NCBI GenBank assembly: GCA_022763285.1
Contig: JALEHB010000096.1
Coordinates: forward strand, 1-32,208
Direction of reading: 5' to 3'
Length of the DNA: 32,208 nucleotides
DNA from: Pseudomonadales bacterium
GTDB taxonomy: Bacteria; Pseudomonadota; Gammaproteobacteria; Pseudomonadales; Pseudohongiellaceae
Shown here: positions 1 through 6,700 of the stretch, piece by piece
Layout of the letters: the number at the start of each line of letters is the position of its first letter
How positions within the stretch are numbered: position 1 is the first letter of the stretch
Translations under genes and position numbers: made by a program
The notes under the pieces: model-generated
Databases searched by the model: none
The model's input: only the letters and a program-made list of their open reading frames with translations
What the model was told of the DNA's origin: nothing

Positions 1-402
1 ATGCTGCTCAAGCGCAGCCAGGGCCCGGGCCAGATAATCCGGTGTCAACAGCGGGCAATCAGAGCCAATGATCAGTACCGAGTCCACCTGCTCCTGTCTC
101 AGGACACAGCGGCTGGCATGGTCCATACGCGCCCCCAGATCGGGCCCGTTCTGTAGATATATATCGCCTTTATTACAGAGGCTTACGAAATATTTATGAT
201 TCGGATTCGAGCTCACCCACAATTGCCAGGGAGCCACTGGTTCACGCTTTGCCAGGGCCACAGCACGGGCCAGCAGGGCTTGATAGAGACGCAGACAACC
301 CTCGGGCCCCAGGCTGGCCTGCAGGCGGGTTTTCACCTTGCCCGCCACCGGTTCCCGGGCAAAAACCAGAATGCGCGCCCGGGGATAGGCAAATTGACTC
401 AT
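1..402 (-). CDS. TIGR04282-type transferase (DUF2064), 3' part outside window
   Basis: The first 134 codons are present and the frame is still open at the left edge, so the C-terminus is missing. The N-terminus carries the family's ARxPxxGxxKTRL-like signature, seen here as FAREPVAGKVKTRL at about residues 14-27, and a GSDCP motif near residue 113. These are typical of the DUF2064/TIGR04282 proteins, nucleotidyl- or glycosyl-transferase-like enzymes often called rSAM/selenodomain-associated transferase 1. The ATG directly follows the stop codon of the upstream glycosyltransferase gene (TGA then ATG), so the two are very likely co-translated. The family's substrate is not known to me. The pairing with a TIGR04283-type protein supports the assignment strongly. 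Confidence 0.88.
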   Translation of the reverse strand, partial: MSQFAYPRARILVFAREPVAGKVKTRLQASLGPEGCLRLYQALLARAVALAKREPVAPWQLWVSSNPNHKYFVSLCNKGDIYLQNGPDLGARMDHASRCVLRQEQVDSVLIIGSDCPLLTPDYLARALAALEQH

Positions 403-1089
403 TCAGTGCTCCGGGTAATAGCGACGGCGCAGCTTCTCCGGCGCTACACCGAAAAAATACATCAGGCGCAAGCGCCACATCAGCAGCACGGTTGCAACAA
501 TGCCCCGCTCTTCCCAGCGGCGGCTGGATGTCAGCACCGGCCCGGCAAACACGCGGTGGCGAGCCCGGCGGCGCAGCAGTTTACTCATGGCCACATCTTC
601 CATCAGGGGCAGCTCGGGGAAGCCGCCCAGTTCCCGGAACAGGCTTCGCTGCACAAACAGACACTGATCCCCGGTACAAACCCGGGTCAGTCGGGCGCGC
701 CGATTCATAAACCAGGCGATAAGCCGGTAAGGCATAGCCGGATTGCTGAGCCGCACATCAAACCAGCCCCAGGCAGCCTCTGTATCAGCCAGGGCCGCCT
801 CCAGGGAAAAGCCCGCCTGCTGGGGCAATCGGGTATCGCAATGCAGAAACAGCAGCCAGTCACCGTCAGCGCCGGTGGCCCCGGTATTCATCTGCCGGGC
901 CCGGCCTGGCTGACTTTCCAGCAATTGATCCACCAGTGGGGCCGCCAGTTCCCTGCTGTTATCCTTGCTACCACCATCAACAACAATCAGTTCATGGCCC
1001 CGGGCACGCAGGTCTTGCAGACTTGCCAGCTGCTGCTGCTGCAGCTGCTTCTGCTCATTGAGAACGGGCATGATGATGGATAGTTTCAC
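403..1089 (-). CDS. Family 2 glycosyltransferase, TIGR04283 type
   Basis: A GT-A fold glycosyltransferase of 228 residues. It begins with the family 2 pattern KLSIIMPVLNE, followed by LIVVDGGSKDNS (about residues 34-45, nucleotide-binding Asp38) and FLHCDT (about 81-86, the DxD-like metal site). A GDQCLF segment and a MEDVAMS motif lie further on and are typical of the TIGR04283 group (rSAM/selenodomain-associated transferase 2). The frame is open further upstream, but homology begins at a GTG (1087-1089) preceded by AGGA at good spacing, so I start there. A CAG-rich tract near the N-terminus encodes a glutamine run. The stop abuts the start of the TIGR04282 gene, giving the usual pair. The acceptor sugar or lipid is unknown. 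Confidence 0.9.
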   Translation of the reverse strand: MKLSIIMPVLNEQKQLQQQQLASLQDLRARGHELIVVDGGSKDNSRELAAPLVDQLLESQPGRARQMNTGATGADGDWLLFLHCDTRLPQQAGFSLEAALADTEAAWGWFDVRLSNPAMPYRLIAWFMNRRARLTRVCTGDQCLFVQRSLFRELGGFPELPLMEDVAMSKLLRRRARHRVFAGPVLTSSRRWEERGIVATVLLMWRLRLMYFFGVAPEKLRRRYYPEH

Positions 1090-1433
1090 GGTATTCCTGT
1101 TGCCGGGCTGAGAAGCAGGCTGCCGGGTTTTGCTGTCCAGGCCTGCCTGCGCGGCGCCCAGTGTAGGCCAGCCCTGCAAAAACTTGAACACAGCAGTGCA
1201 AAAGAACTGAACCTGCCGGCAACTGCGGACGTAAACAAAGTAGAGCCGAACGGTTTTTGCACGGCTTTGTGACCCAGTCGGCAACCCCGGGGTCACTTGC
1301 AGATTAAGCTCCGATTAAGTCGTGCCGACAGAAACTGAAAGGGTGGCAGCAAGGACTGCGCCGCCCTGAATCGTAACGGAATATCTTGTATAAACAGTGC
1401 TGTTGGTTTTTAATACGCGGCCGATAATAGCCG
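1090..1433. other. Noncoding stretch upstream of the glycosyltransferase pair
   Basis: No convincing gene lies in this 344-base stretch. It should hold the promoter of the minus-strand transferase pair and possibly one for the plus-strand ORF that follows. The only structure I see is a 7-bp inverted repeat GTGACCC/GGGTCAC (1269-1275 and 1290-1296) with a 14-base loop and no T-run, so it is not a standard terminator. Confidence 0.4.
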
Positions 1434-1769
1434 TTGAAGGCCAGCGGTTTAGACGTCAGAGCAACACGCCCGGGCTCAACAACCCCGGATTCTGACGACA
1501 TTCGGGTCGGCTTTTTTAGCCGGCAAGTGGTACACGAGGCAGTGAACGCAAAGAATTTTTACATAGTCGCTACAGCGCCTAACGAGCCAAGTCTGCAGGT
1601 CAAAATTTCTGGCCCCTACTTGACCCGCAAGGCTGCCCAGGCCGATCTCGCCGCTGCCATCGACGAAGCTGTCGATATGGACCCCTGCGCGAAATCCTAC
1701 CAATACAGCATTTCCCACGTTGAAAGCCGCAAGCCCGGGGTTATTCAACACATGGCTGCCCACGCCTAG
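1434..1769 (+). CDS. Hypothetical small protein
   Basis: An open frame of up to 111 residues that I do not recognise. The second half (from about residue 40, FYIVATAPNEPS) reads like a compact folded domain with a beta strand, a SGPYLTRKAAQADLAAAIDEA helix region and a conserved-looking tail. The first 30-40 residues look like non-coding sequence. The nominal start is TTG at 1434 with no ribosome binding site; GTG at 1527 or 1542 are alternatives, and GAGG lies just before 1542 but too close for a normal site. It is followed on the same strand by the AP2-repeat protein after about 200 bases. A longer opposite frame (1476-1985) is judged a shadow. Coding status is moderately likely, the start uncertain. 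Confidence 0.45.
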   Translation: MKASGLDVRATRPGSTTPDSDDIRVGFFSRQVVHEAVNAKNFYIVATAPNEPSLQVKISGPYLTRKAAQADLAAAIDEAVDMDPCAKSYQYSISHVESRKPGVIQHMAAHA

Positions 1770-1966
1770 CCCGACTCGCCTGTTAGGTGTACACTGGATT
1801 TTGTCTCGACAATTTAGCTGTCGGGCAGCGTTTGCAAGCAGCACTTCAAACTCCGCGCATCGGTGACCTTCCGGTTTCCGTTCACCGCCCGCGGCCTTCT
1901 GCAGTCGTCTGAAACCCTGATTTTTATCCGGGTATTGAATGGCACCAAGAATGAAGCGAGGTTCTC

Positions 1967-2401
1967 TTGAAAAAATTAAGCGCACTTCACCATATAAGCA
2001 TTATCGAGTCCCGCGGCACCAACTGCGCCTGGGTTCGTATCAAATACGACGGTAAAAGCTTCCAGCAATCCTTCCCCTTTAAAAAATACGGTGGCAAGCA
2101 GAAGGCTATTGCCGCCGCCAAAAAGAAACGAGACGAGGAAGGCCGAAAGATTTACGGCAGTAACTGGCCCTACGCCAAATACAGCCCCCGCAAGATATCC
2201 CCCCTGAACTCCTCGGGTGAGATAGGCGTCAGCTATTCGGAGAAGGATCACTCCTGGGTAGCCACCTGGCAGGAAGGCAAAGGCGCCAGACGCAAACAAA
2301 AGAACGCCTATTTTTCCATCAACAAGTATGGCGACAGCAAGGCCAAACGCCTGGCCATCAAGAAGCGCCGTGAATCCGTCTCGGCCAACAGAATCGCCTG
2401 A
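1967..2401 (+). CDS. Small protein with two AP2-like DNA-binding repeats
   Basis: A 144-residue basic protein that appears to be two AP2/ERF-like repeats in tandem. The first (about residues 8-55) has the pattern W-V-R-I-x-Y-D-G-K followed by a F-P-F-K-K-Y-G-G helix region. The second (about 82-133) has GVSYSEKDHSWVATW followed by FSINKYGDSKAKRLAIKKR. This three-strand-plus-helix layout, with the KYG(x)nA helix start, is that of AP2 domains found in bacteria, usually attached to HNH endonucleases or integrases. No nuclease or recombinase domain is present here. The start is TTG at 1967, chosen because GAGG precedes it by five bases and no in-frame ATG fits. DNA binding is inferred from the domain; target and role are unknown. 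Confidence 0.75.
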   Translation: MKKLSALHHISIIESRGTNCAWVRIKYDGKSFQQSFPFKKYGGKQKAIAAAKKKRDEEGRKIYGSNWPYAKYSPRKISPLNSSGEIGVSYSEKDHSWVATWQEGKGARRKQKNAYFSINKYGDSKAKRLAIKKRRESVSANRIA

Positions 2402-2437
2402 AGCTCAGAGGCAAGCTGACAGCAAGGCGGGATTAGC

Positions 2438-3775
2438 TCAATACTTTGCCGGATAGGATTGCGCCAGATCAGACTGCCATTTGGCGCGCCGGTCAATTTG
2501 TGCCGCATGGACGATGCGTGCGTCAAAATTCATGCGGTCCACACCAAACACTTCAAACAGTGCCTCAAAACTGCCCACGGCCTCATCGGTGTCGGTGTCG
2601 ATGGCGGCAAGCAATTCATTCAGGGACTCACTGCTGGCCAGTGATTGGGCCGTGTGCATGACACCGGCATCACGCATCCCGGATATCAGTATTACCTGGG
2701 TATTGGCGCTGACCGGATAACTGGCAAAGAAACCGTAATCGCGAAAGCGCTGTCCTTTCTCCGGCAGACCGGCATCACTGGTGAAGTATTGCGCCGAATC
2801 AGTATGCACCAGTTCATCGTAGCTGCGACCGATCTGTAATTGAGAGCCCGAAAAACTGAGATCCATCAGCTTGTCGAGTGCCGAGATATAACCCACATAG
2901 ACAATATGGTTGCTGCGAATATCGGCCATGGTCAGGTCGGACATCATGGTGATATTAACAGTCTTGCCCGCCGCTTCCAGAATGGGCACGATGCGGGTCA
3001 GGGCAAAGGCGCTGCCCTCCGGCATATAACTGAGATCCAGATCCAGATAGTTTTCTGCCCGCTCGAAATCACTGAACTGCAGCTCTTCCAGATCCCCTCT
3101 GGAGTTGACATTGAATTCCCTGACCATGCGCGCCACATTGCCATTGGCATTCAACTCACCAAAAATGTAGTAATCCCCCATCACCAGCAATACCGGTTGC
3201 TCATCGGCCAGCACTGTTTGCCAGACCGGATGCCCGGCTGCCCCGCTACGCAAATTCTCGGGCTGTTGCTGCCCGTCTCGCAGCAGCAGAAACAGATTGG
3301 CCAACAGCAGTACGGCAATGACTGACAGCAGGGTAATGCCCGCACGGGAGGGATGCAGCAATGCGCCCCAGGACCTGCCTGGTGGACCTGCCTGGGCTGT
3401 CTCTGATTGCGCTTCAACTGCCAGTCGGTACTGCCCCCGGGGAATGATCAAGCGCTGCCGGGCCTGGGGTTCATGTTGCACATAATACTGATCCAGCTTC
3501 TTGCGCAGTTGATGGATATACACGCGCACGGAAGAATCGGAAGCAACATCGAAATCCTCGGCCTTGCCCAGGGCCTCGACAGCAATATCCAGCTCCTTGA
3601 GCTGCCGCCCCTCAATGGCACAGTCGATGAGAAACTCCAGCAGTCGCTGATAGTGCCTGGAGCGACCAAGAGCACCACTGGCAAGTATCCGTTGATACAA
3701 CTGCCGCAACTGTTCCCCGGAGAAGACGTCGGTAATTTCCCGCGGTGAATTGCTATGGGATTTGGGCTGCGGCAC
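2438..3775 (-). CDS. Membrane-anchored winged-helix transcriptional regulator (CadC-like layout)
   Basis: About 445 residues. A winged helix-turn-helix domain occupies about residues 18-118. It includes LKELDIAVEALGKAEDFD, then SDSSVRVYIHQLRKKLDQYY (recognition helix) and a wing ending RLIIPRGQYRL. One transmembrane helix follows at about 144-165 (AGITLLSVIAVLLLANLFLLL), then about 280 residues predicted outside the cytoplasm, with no domain I can name. The layout matches ToxR/CadC-type one-component regulators, but the periplasmic domain is different. The frame continues upstream to 4111 with non-protein-like sequence; I place the start at GTG 3775, behind GAGAG. It is divergent from ugd, so ugd or envelope polysaccharide genes are possible targets (inference). 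Function of the sensor part is unknown. Confidence 0.78.
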   Translation of the reverse strand: MPQPKSHSNSPREITDVFSGEQLRQLYQRILASGALGRSRHYQRLLEFLIDCAIEGRQLKELDIAVEALGKAEDFDVASDSSVRVYIHQLRKKLDQYYVQHEPQARQRLIIPRGQYRLAVEAQSETAQAGPPGRSWGALLHPSRAGITLLSVIAVLLLANLFLLLRDGQQQPENLRSGAAGHPVWQTVLADEQPVLLVMGDYYIFGELNANGNVARMVREFNVNSRGDLEELQFSDFERAENYLDLDLSYMPEGSAFALTRIVPILEAAGKTVNITMMSDLTMADIRSNHIVYVGYISALDKLMDLSFSGSQLQIGRSYDELVHTDSAQYFTSDAGLPEKGQRFRDYGFFASYPVSANTQVILISGMRDAGVMHTAQSLASSESLNELLAAIDTDTDEAVGSFEALFEVFGVDRMNFDARIVHAAQIDRRAKWQSDLAQSYPAKY

Positions 3776-4135
3776 AGAGACTCTCGCTGAACTTATTGGA
3801 ATTGCGCAAACAATGCATTGTAACGCTTTTCTGACTTGCTGGCTGATGCCGCGAGAACAGCAGACCATTGCGAGCGGTGAGCGGATAAGACCCCAGGCGG
3901 TTTCACGAAACTTACATATTTGCCTGTTAGATTTATCCCCATGACGACAAGCAGAGGAAACCGGCACCTGGCCCTGAACCGGGACGCTGGCCTCCACCTT
4001 GATGGCTGTTTGCTGCCCCGGTTTCCGGTCAATCAGTTTGCTGCCAGCAGTGCAGCCTTCGATCTGTGCCCGGCAGCACAGCACAGTCCCCTCTCCCCCT
4101 CGATTTTTCAATCAGCCTTAATAAGGAAGTGAACT
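3776..4135. promoter_or_regulatory. Divergent intergenic region between the winged-helix regulator and ugd
   Basis: This 360-base region must hold promoters for both divergent genes. I see no protein-like frame in it. It contains a perfect 12-bp palindrome (annotated separately) and, on the minus strand, TACAAT as a possible -10 element overlapping that palindrome. No good -35 was found. AAGGAAG just before 4136 is the ugd ribosome binding site. Confidence 0.45.
3810..3821. promoter_or_regulatory. 12-bp palindrome, possible operator
   Basis: ACAATGCATTGT is a perfect palindrome located about 35 bases upstream of the GTG start of the winged-helix regulator and overlapping a minus-strand TACAAT. 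Position and symmetry fit an operator, perhaps for autoregulation. A 12-bp palindrome can also occur by chance. Confidence 0.35.
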
Positions 4136-5518
4136 ATGAAGGTCACTGTTATCGGTAGTGGTTATGTCGGACTGGTTACCGGCGCCTGTCTGGCCAATGT
4201 CGGCCACAAGGTCTGCTGTATGGATGCAGATGAAGCCAAAATCGCCCTGCTTAATCGAGGCAGAATCCCTATCTATGAGCCGGGCCTGGAAGAGCTGATT
4301 AGCCAGACCGTTGCCAAGGGCGATCTGGAGTTCAGCAGCAACATCGACCATGCCTGTAATTTTGGCGAGGTCATCTTCATTGCCGTGGGTACACCACCGC
4401 GGGAAGATGGCTCTGCCGACCTCAAGCATGTGCTGGACGTGGCCCGCAGCATTGGCAGGCATATGCAGCAGGACAAGCTGGTGATTAGCAAATCCACGGT
4501 ACCGGTTGGCACTACCGCCAGGGTTCTGGACAGCATCCGCGGGCAGCTTGCGGCCCGTCAGTCCAGCCTGACACCCAGAGTGGCTTCCAATCCCGAATTC
4601 CTCAAGGAAGGCAGTGCCGTCAGCGACTTCATGCGCCCCGACCGCATTGTCATCGGCACTGACTCGGAACAGGTGCGCGCCACATTCAGAGAGCTGTACG
4701 CCCCCTTCAACCGCAACTCCGACCGCATGCTCTTCATGGACATCCCCTCGGCAGAGCTTTGCAAATACGCCGCCAACACCATGCTTGCCACCAAAATCAG
4801 CCTGATCAATGAAATCGCCAATCTTGCCGAGCATCTTGGGGCTGATATGGAGCAAGTCCGTCACGGCATTGGTTCTGACCCCCGTATTGGCTATCACTTC
4901 ATTTATGCCGGCTGCGGTTATGGCGGCTCCTGCCTGCCCAAAGATGTCCGCGCCCTGCAGCGCTCAGCCCAGGACCACGGCTGCTCCATGCAGATTCTCA
5001 ATGCCGTGGAAGAGACCAATGAGCGCCAGAAACACAAGCTATTTAAGCTTATAAATCAGCATTTTGGAGGCGATATTAAAGGTTTGACCTTGGCTTTGTG
5101 GGGGCTCGCATTCAAGCCCAAAACAGACGATATGCGGGAAGCACCGTCCCGCGCCCTGATGGAGGCCCTGTGGCAGGCCGGAGCCCGGGTCAAAGCCTAT
5201 GACCCCGAAGCCATGGAGGTGGCCAGGGCCCTGTATCCGGATACCAACAGGCTGCAACTCTGCCGCAGCCGCGATGAGGCCCTGCAGGGTGCCGATGCTC
5301 TGGTGATCTGCACCGAGTGGCAGAGTTTCCGGGTTCCGGACTTCGAACTGATGCAGAGCCACTTGCGCGAGCCGCTGATATTCGATGGCCGCAACCTCTA
5401 TGATCCGGAACTGATGCGCAGCAAGGGATTCCGGTACTACGGCATTGGCCGTGGTGCCAGCCTGTGCCGGGAGGATAAGCTGGCTTATGCCGGGGAGCTC
5501 AGTCTGAAGGCCTCTTGA
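4136..5518 (+). CDS. ugd: UDP-glucose 6-dehydrogenase
   Basis: Cytoplasmic enzyme oxidising UDP-glucose to UDP-glucuronate with two NAD+, supplying acidic sugars for exopolysaccharide or lipopolysaccharide. The 460 residues match the usual length. The N-terminal Rossmann motif GSGYVGLVTGACLA lies at residues 7-20; VGTPPREDG at about 84-92; SKSTVPVGTT at 119-127; NPEFLKEGSA at 152-161; a substrate Lys/Asn region KYAANTMLATK at 210-220; and the catalytic cysteine Cys266 in GCGYGGSCLPKD. The C-terminal UDP-binding domain holds GLAFKPKTDDMREAPS. ATG at 4136 follows AAGGAAG at good spacing. It stands alone on its strand, divergent from a membrane-bound regulator, so the polysaccharide genes it serves are not adjacent. 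Confidence 0.97.
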   Translation: MKVTVIGSGYVGLVTGACLANVGHKVCCMDADEAKIALLNRGRIPIYEPGLEELISQTVAKGDLEFSSNIDHACNFGEVIFIAVGTPPREDGSADLKHVLDVARSIGRHMQQDKLVISKSTVPVGTTARVLDSIRGQLAARQSSLTPRVASNPEFLKEGSAVSDFMRPDRIVIGTDSEQVRATFRELYAPFNRNSDRMLFMDIPSAELCKYAANTMLATKISLINEIANLAEHLGADMEQVRHGIGSDPRIGYHFIYAGCGYGGSCLPKDVRALQRSAQDHGCSMQILNAVEETNERQKHKLFKLINQHFGGDIKGLTLALWGLAFKPKTDDMREAPSRALMEALWQAGARVKAYDPEAMEVARALYPDTNRLQLCRSRDEALQGADALVICTEWQSFRVPDFELMQSHLREPLIFDGRNLYDPELMRSKGFRYYGIGRGASLCREDKLAYAGELSLKAS

Positions 5519-5520
5519 TT

Positions 5521-5580
5521 CCGCTGCCCGCCCAGGCAGCGGCAACACCTGGCTCACCGGGACTGGCTGCCCGGTGAGCC
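5521..5580 (+). terminator. Two tandem GC-rich hairpins after ugd
   Basis: Directly after the ugd stop lie CCGCTGCC/GGCAGCGG (5521-5528 and 5535-5542) and GGCTCACCGGG/CCCGGTGAGCC (5551-5561 and 5570-5580, 8-base loop). The only T-run (five T) comes about 17 bases after the second stem, so this is not a classical intrinsic terminator. It could pause transcription or protect the 3' end of the ugd message. Confidence 0.45.
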
Positions 5581-5618
5581 CTGCATCCGAAATAATCCTT
5601 TTTATCAAGTATCATACT

Positions 5619-5646
5619 TATCTATATGTTTTTAAACATATAGATA
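5619..5646. repeat. Perfect AT-rich inverted repeat, 13-bp arms
   Basis: The arms are TATCTATATGTTT (5619-5631) and AAACATATAGATA (5634-5646), separated by two T. All 13 bases pair. The dyad stands out from the GC-rich surroundings and lies about 125 bases upstream of the sigma-32 promoter of the Hsp20 gene. It could be an operator or a cruciform-forming element. It lacks the T-tail of a terminator. Confidence 0.7.
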
Positions 5647-5771
5647 GTCTGACCTTTCTTTAATCATCATGGTTCCCCGGCAGCAGCTGACGCCGCCCGG
5701 ACAGCAAGCTCCCCCGCCTTCGGCAGAACCAGGCCTGTCACGCTCAGGGTGAACAGCCAGCCTGGCCAGCC

Positions 5772-5799
5772 CTTGAAAAGCCGTTGGCAGACCCTATCT
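5772..5799 (+). promoter_or_regulatory. Sigma-32 (heat-shock) promoter of the Hsp20 gene
   Basis: CTTGAAA at 5772-5778, 13 bases, then CCCTATCT at 5792-5799. The sigma-32 consensus is CTTGAAA, 11-16 bases, CCCCATNT, so only one defined base differs. It is on the same strand as the Hsp20 gene and predicts a leader of about 85 bases, long enough for the thermometer hairpin below. Confidence 0.82.
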
Positions 5800-5853
5800 A
5801 GCCTTCTACAGGGTGCTCATTCGAGGCCCTGAATCCAAAGCCCGATCCACAGG

Positions 5854-5889
5854 ATGGGCACACCCATATTGCTTTATTGAGAGGATATG
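5854..5889 (+). ncRNA. ROSE-like RNA thermometer in the Hsp20 leader
   Basis: The last part of the leader can form ATGGG/CCCAT (5854-5858, 5863-5867) or, alternatively, a terminal hairpin in which ATATTGCT (5866-5873) pairs with AGAGGATAT (5880-5888) around a six-base loop. The second fold hides the ribosome binding site AGAGGA (5880-5885). The TTGCT opposite the Shine-Dalgarno sequence, with a G opposite G and an unpaired A, is the UYGCU arrangement described for ROSE thermometers of small heat-shock genes. The fold was drawn by eye. Confidence 0.62.
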
Positions 5890-5892
5890 CAA

Positions 5893-6354
5893 ATGAGAAA
5901 TTTCGACTTTTCACCGCTGTACCGAACCACCGTAGGCTTCGACCACTTGTCTTCACTGCTGGATGCAGTCAATCGCAGTGAGTCCGGCAATACCGCCTAT
6001 CCCCCTTACAACATCGAACGTCTGGAAAAAGACCAGTATCGCATCACCATGGCAGTGGCTGGCTTCGTTCAGGAAGAGCTGGACATCCAGACCGAGAAAG
6101 GCACCCTGACCGTCAAAGGCAGCAAGCAGGCCGATGAGGTGGAGCGTGACTTCCTGCATCAGGGCATCGCTGCCCGTAACTTCGAGCGCCGCTTCCAGCT
6201 GGCAGACCACGTCGAAGTCAGTGGCGCCCGCCTGGAAAACGGCATGCTGCATATCGACCTGCTGCGGGAGATTCCCGAGGCTGACAAGCCCAAATCCATC
6301 CCCATCAATGGCGGCGATAGCAAGCTTATCGACATGAAACGGGACGCCGCCTGA
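5893..6354 (+). CDS. ibpA: Small heat-shock protein Hsp20, IbpA type
   Basis: ATP-independent holdase that binds unfolding proteins in the cytoplasm and hands them to DnaK/ClpB. The 153-residue product begins MRNFDFSPLYRTTVGFD, the characteristic IbpA N-terminus. An alpha-crystallin domain spans about residues 36-125 (YRITMAVAGFVQEELDI, then LENGMLHIDL). The C-terminal tail contains a KSIPIN segment, the I-x-I motif used in oligomer assembly. An ATG two codons earlier (5887) is only one base from the Shine-Dalgarno sequence, so I choose 5893, which is seven bases from AGAGGA. It is a single-gene unit with its own sigma-32 promoter, probable RNA thermometer and strong terminator. Confidence 0.95.
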   Translation: MRNFDFSPLYRTTVGFDHLSSLLDAVNRSESGNTAYPPYNIERLEKDQYRITMAVAGFVQEELDIQTEKGTLTVKGSKQADEVERDFLHQGIAARNFERRFQLADHVEVSGARLENGMLHIDLLREIPEADKPKSIPINGGDSKLIDMKRDAA

Positions 6355-6378
6355 TCACTGGCGTCTGAACCCGGAAAC

Positions 6379-6408
6379 AAAAAACGCGGCCTCTGGGCCG
6401 CGTTTTTT
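6379..6408. terminator. Intrinsic terminator after the Hsp20 gene
   Basis: CGCGGCC (6385-6391) pairs with GGCCGCG (6396-6402) around a four-base loop. Six A precede and six T follow the stem. The A/T flanks make it usable in both directions. Confidence 0.92.
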
Positions 6409-6526
6409 ATGCGCTAATATCAGGCTGATTCACCGGCTCTGAATCAGGCCAGGTAAACCGAAGCCGGCCTGCCGGCGTTGTAATCCTCAAAGACGAGCTG
6501 ATTTCACAAACCAAGACGGTGGCCCT

Positions 6527-6700
6527 ATGCGACTCCTGTTCAAAACCCGGCAACATCTGCGGCAAAGCCTGCGCAAGTACTTTTGCATGCGCATGCGCTT
6601 TCGCGGCTCTGTGCTGGTGACGCGAGCGCTACTGCCCTCTGGCGGCGACAGTGGGAGCGCATTGCCCCCACAGCTTGGCACCACAAAGTCAGGCCACTAG
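6527..6700 (+). CDS. Possible 57-residue basic small protein
   Basis: An ATG frame of 57 codons behind GGTGG at five-base spacing. It fills most of the 288-base gap between the Hsp20 terminator and the DUF1015 gene, and its last bases overlap the 3' end of that convergent gene. The product is Arg/Lys-rich in its first half (MRLLFKTRQHLRQSLRKYF) with no recognisable domain. A minus-strand frame (6487-6684) over the same bases looks no better. Support is only the start context and position; it may be non-coding. Confidence 0.25.
   Translation: MRLLFKTRQHLRQSLRKYFCMRMRFRGSVLVTRALLPSGGDSGSALPPQLGTTKSGH

Noticed and set aside
1028-1060. CAG/CTG-rich tract as a microsatellite
   Set aside because: It is short and imperfect and lies inside the glycosyltransferase gene, where it simply encodes glutamines.
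196-1083. Plus-strand open frame of 295 codons opposite the glycosyltransferase
   Set aside because: It is antisense to a recognised GT2 gene, has low-complexity Gln/His-rich composition typical of shadow frames, and shows no domain.
1476-1985. Minus-strand open frame of 169 codons across the two small plus-strand ORFs
   Set aside because: It has no ribosome binding site or domain, and the plus-strand AP2-repeat gene with a good start overlaps its 5' end.
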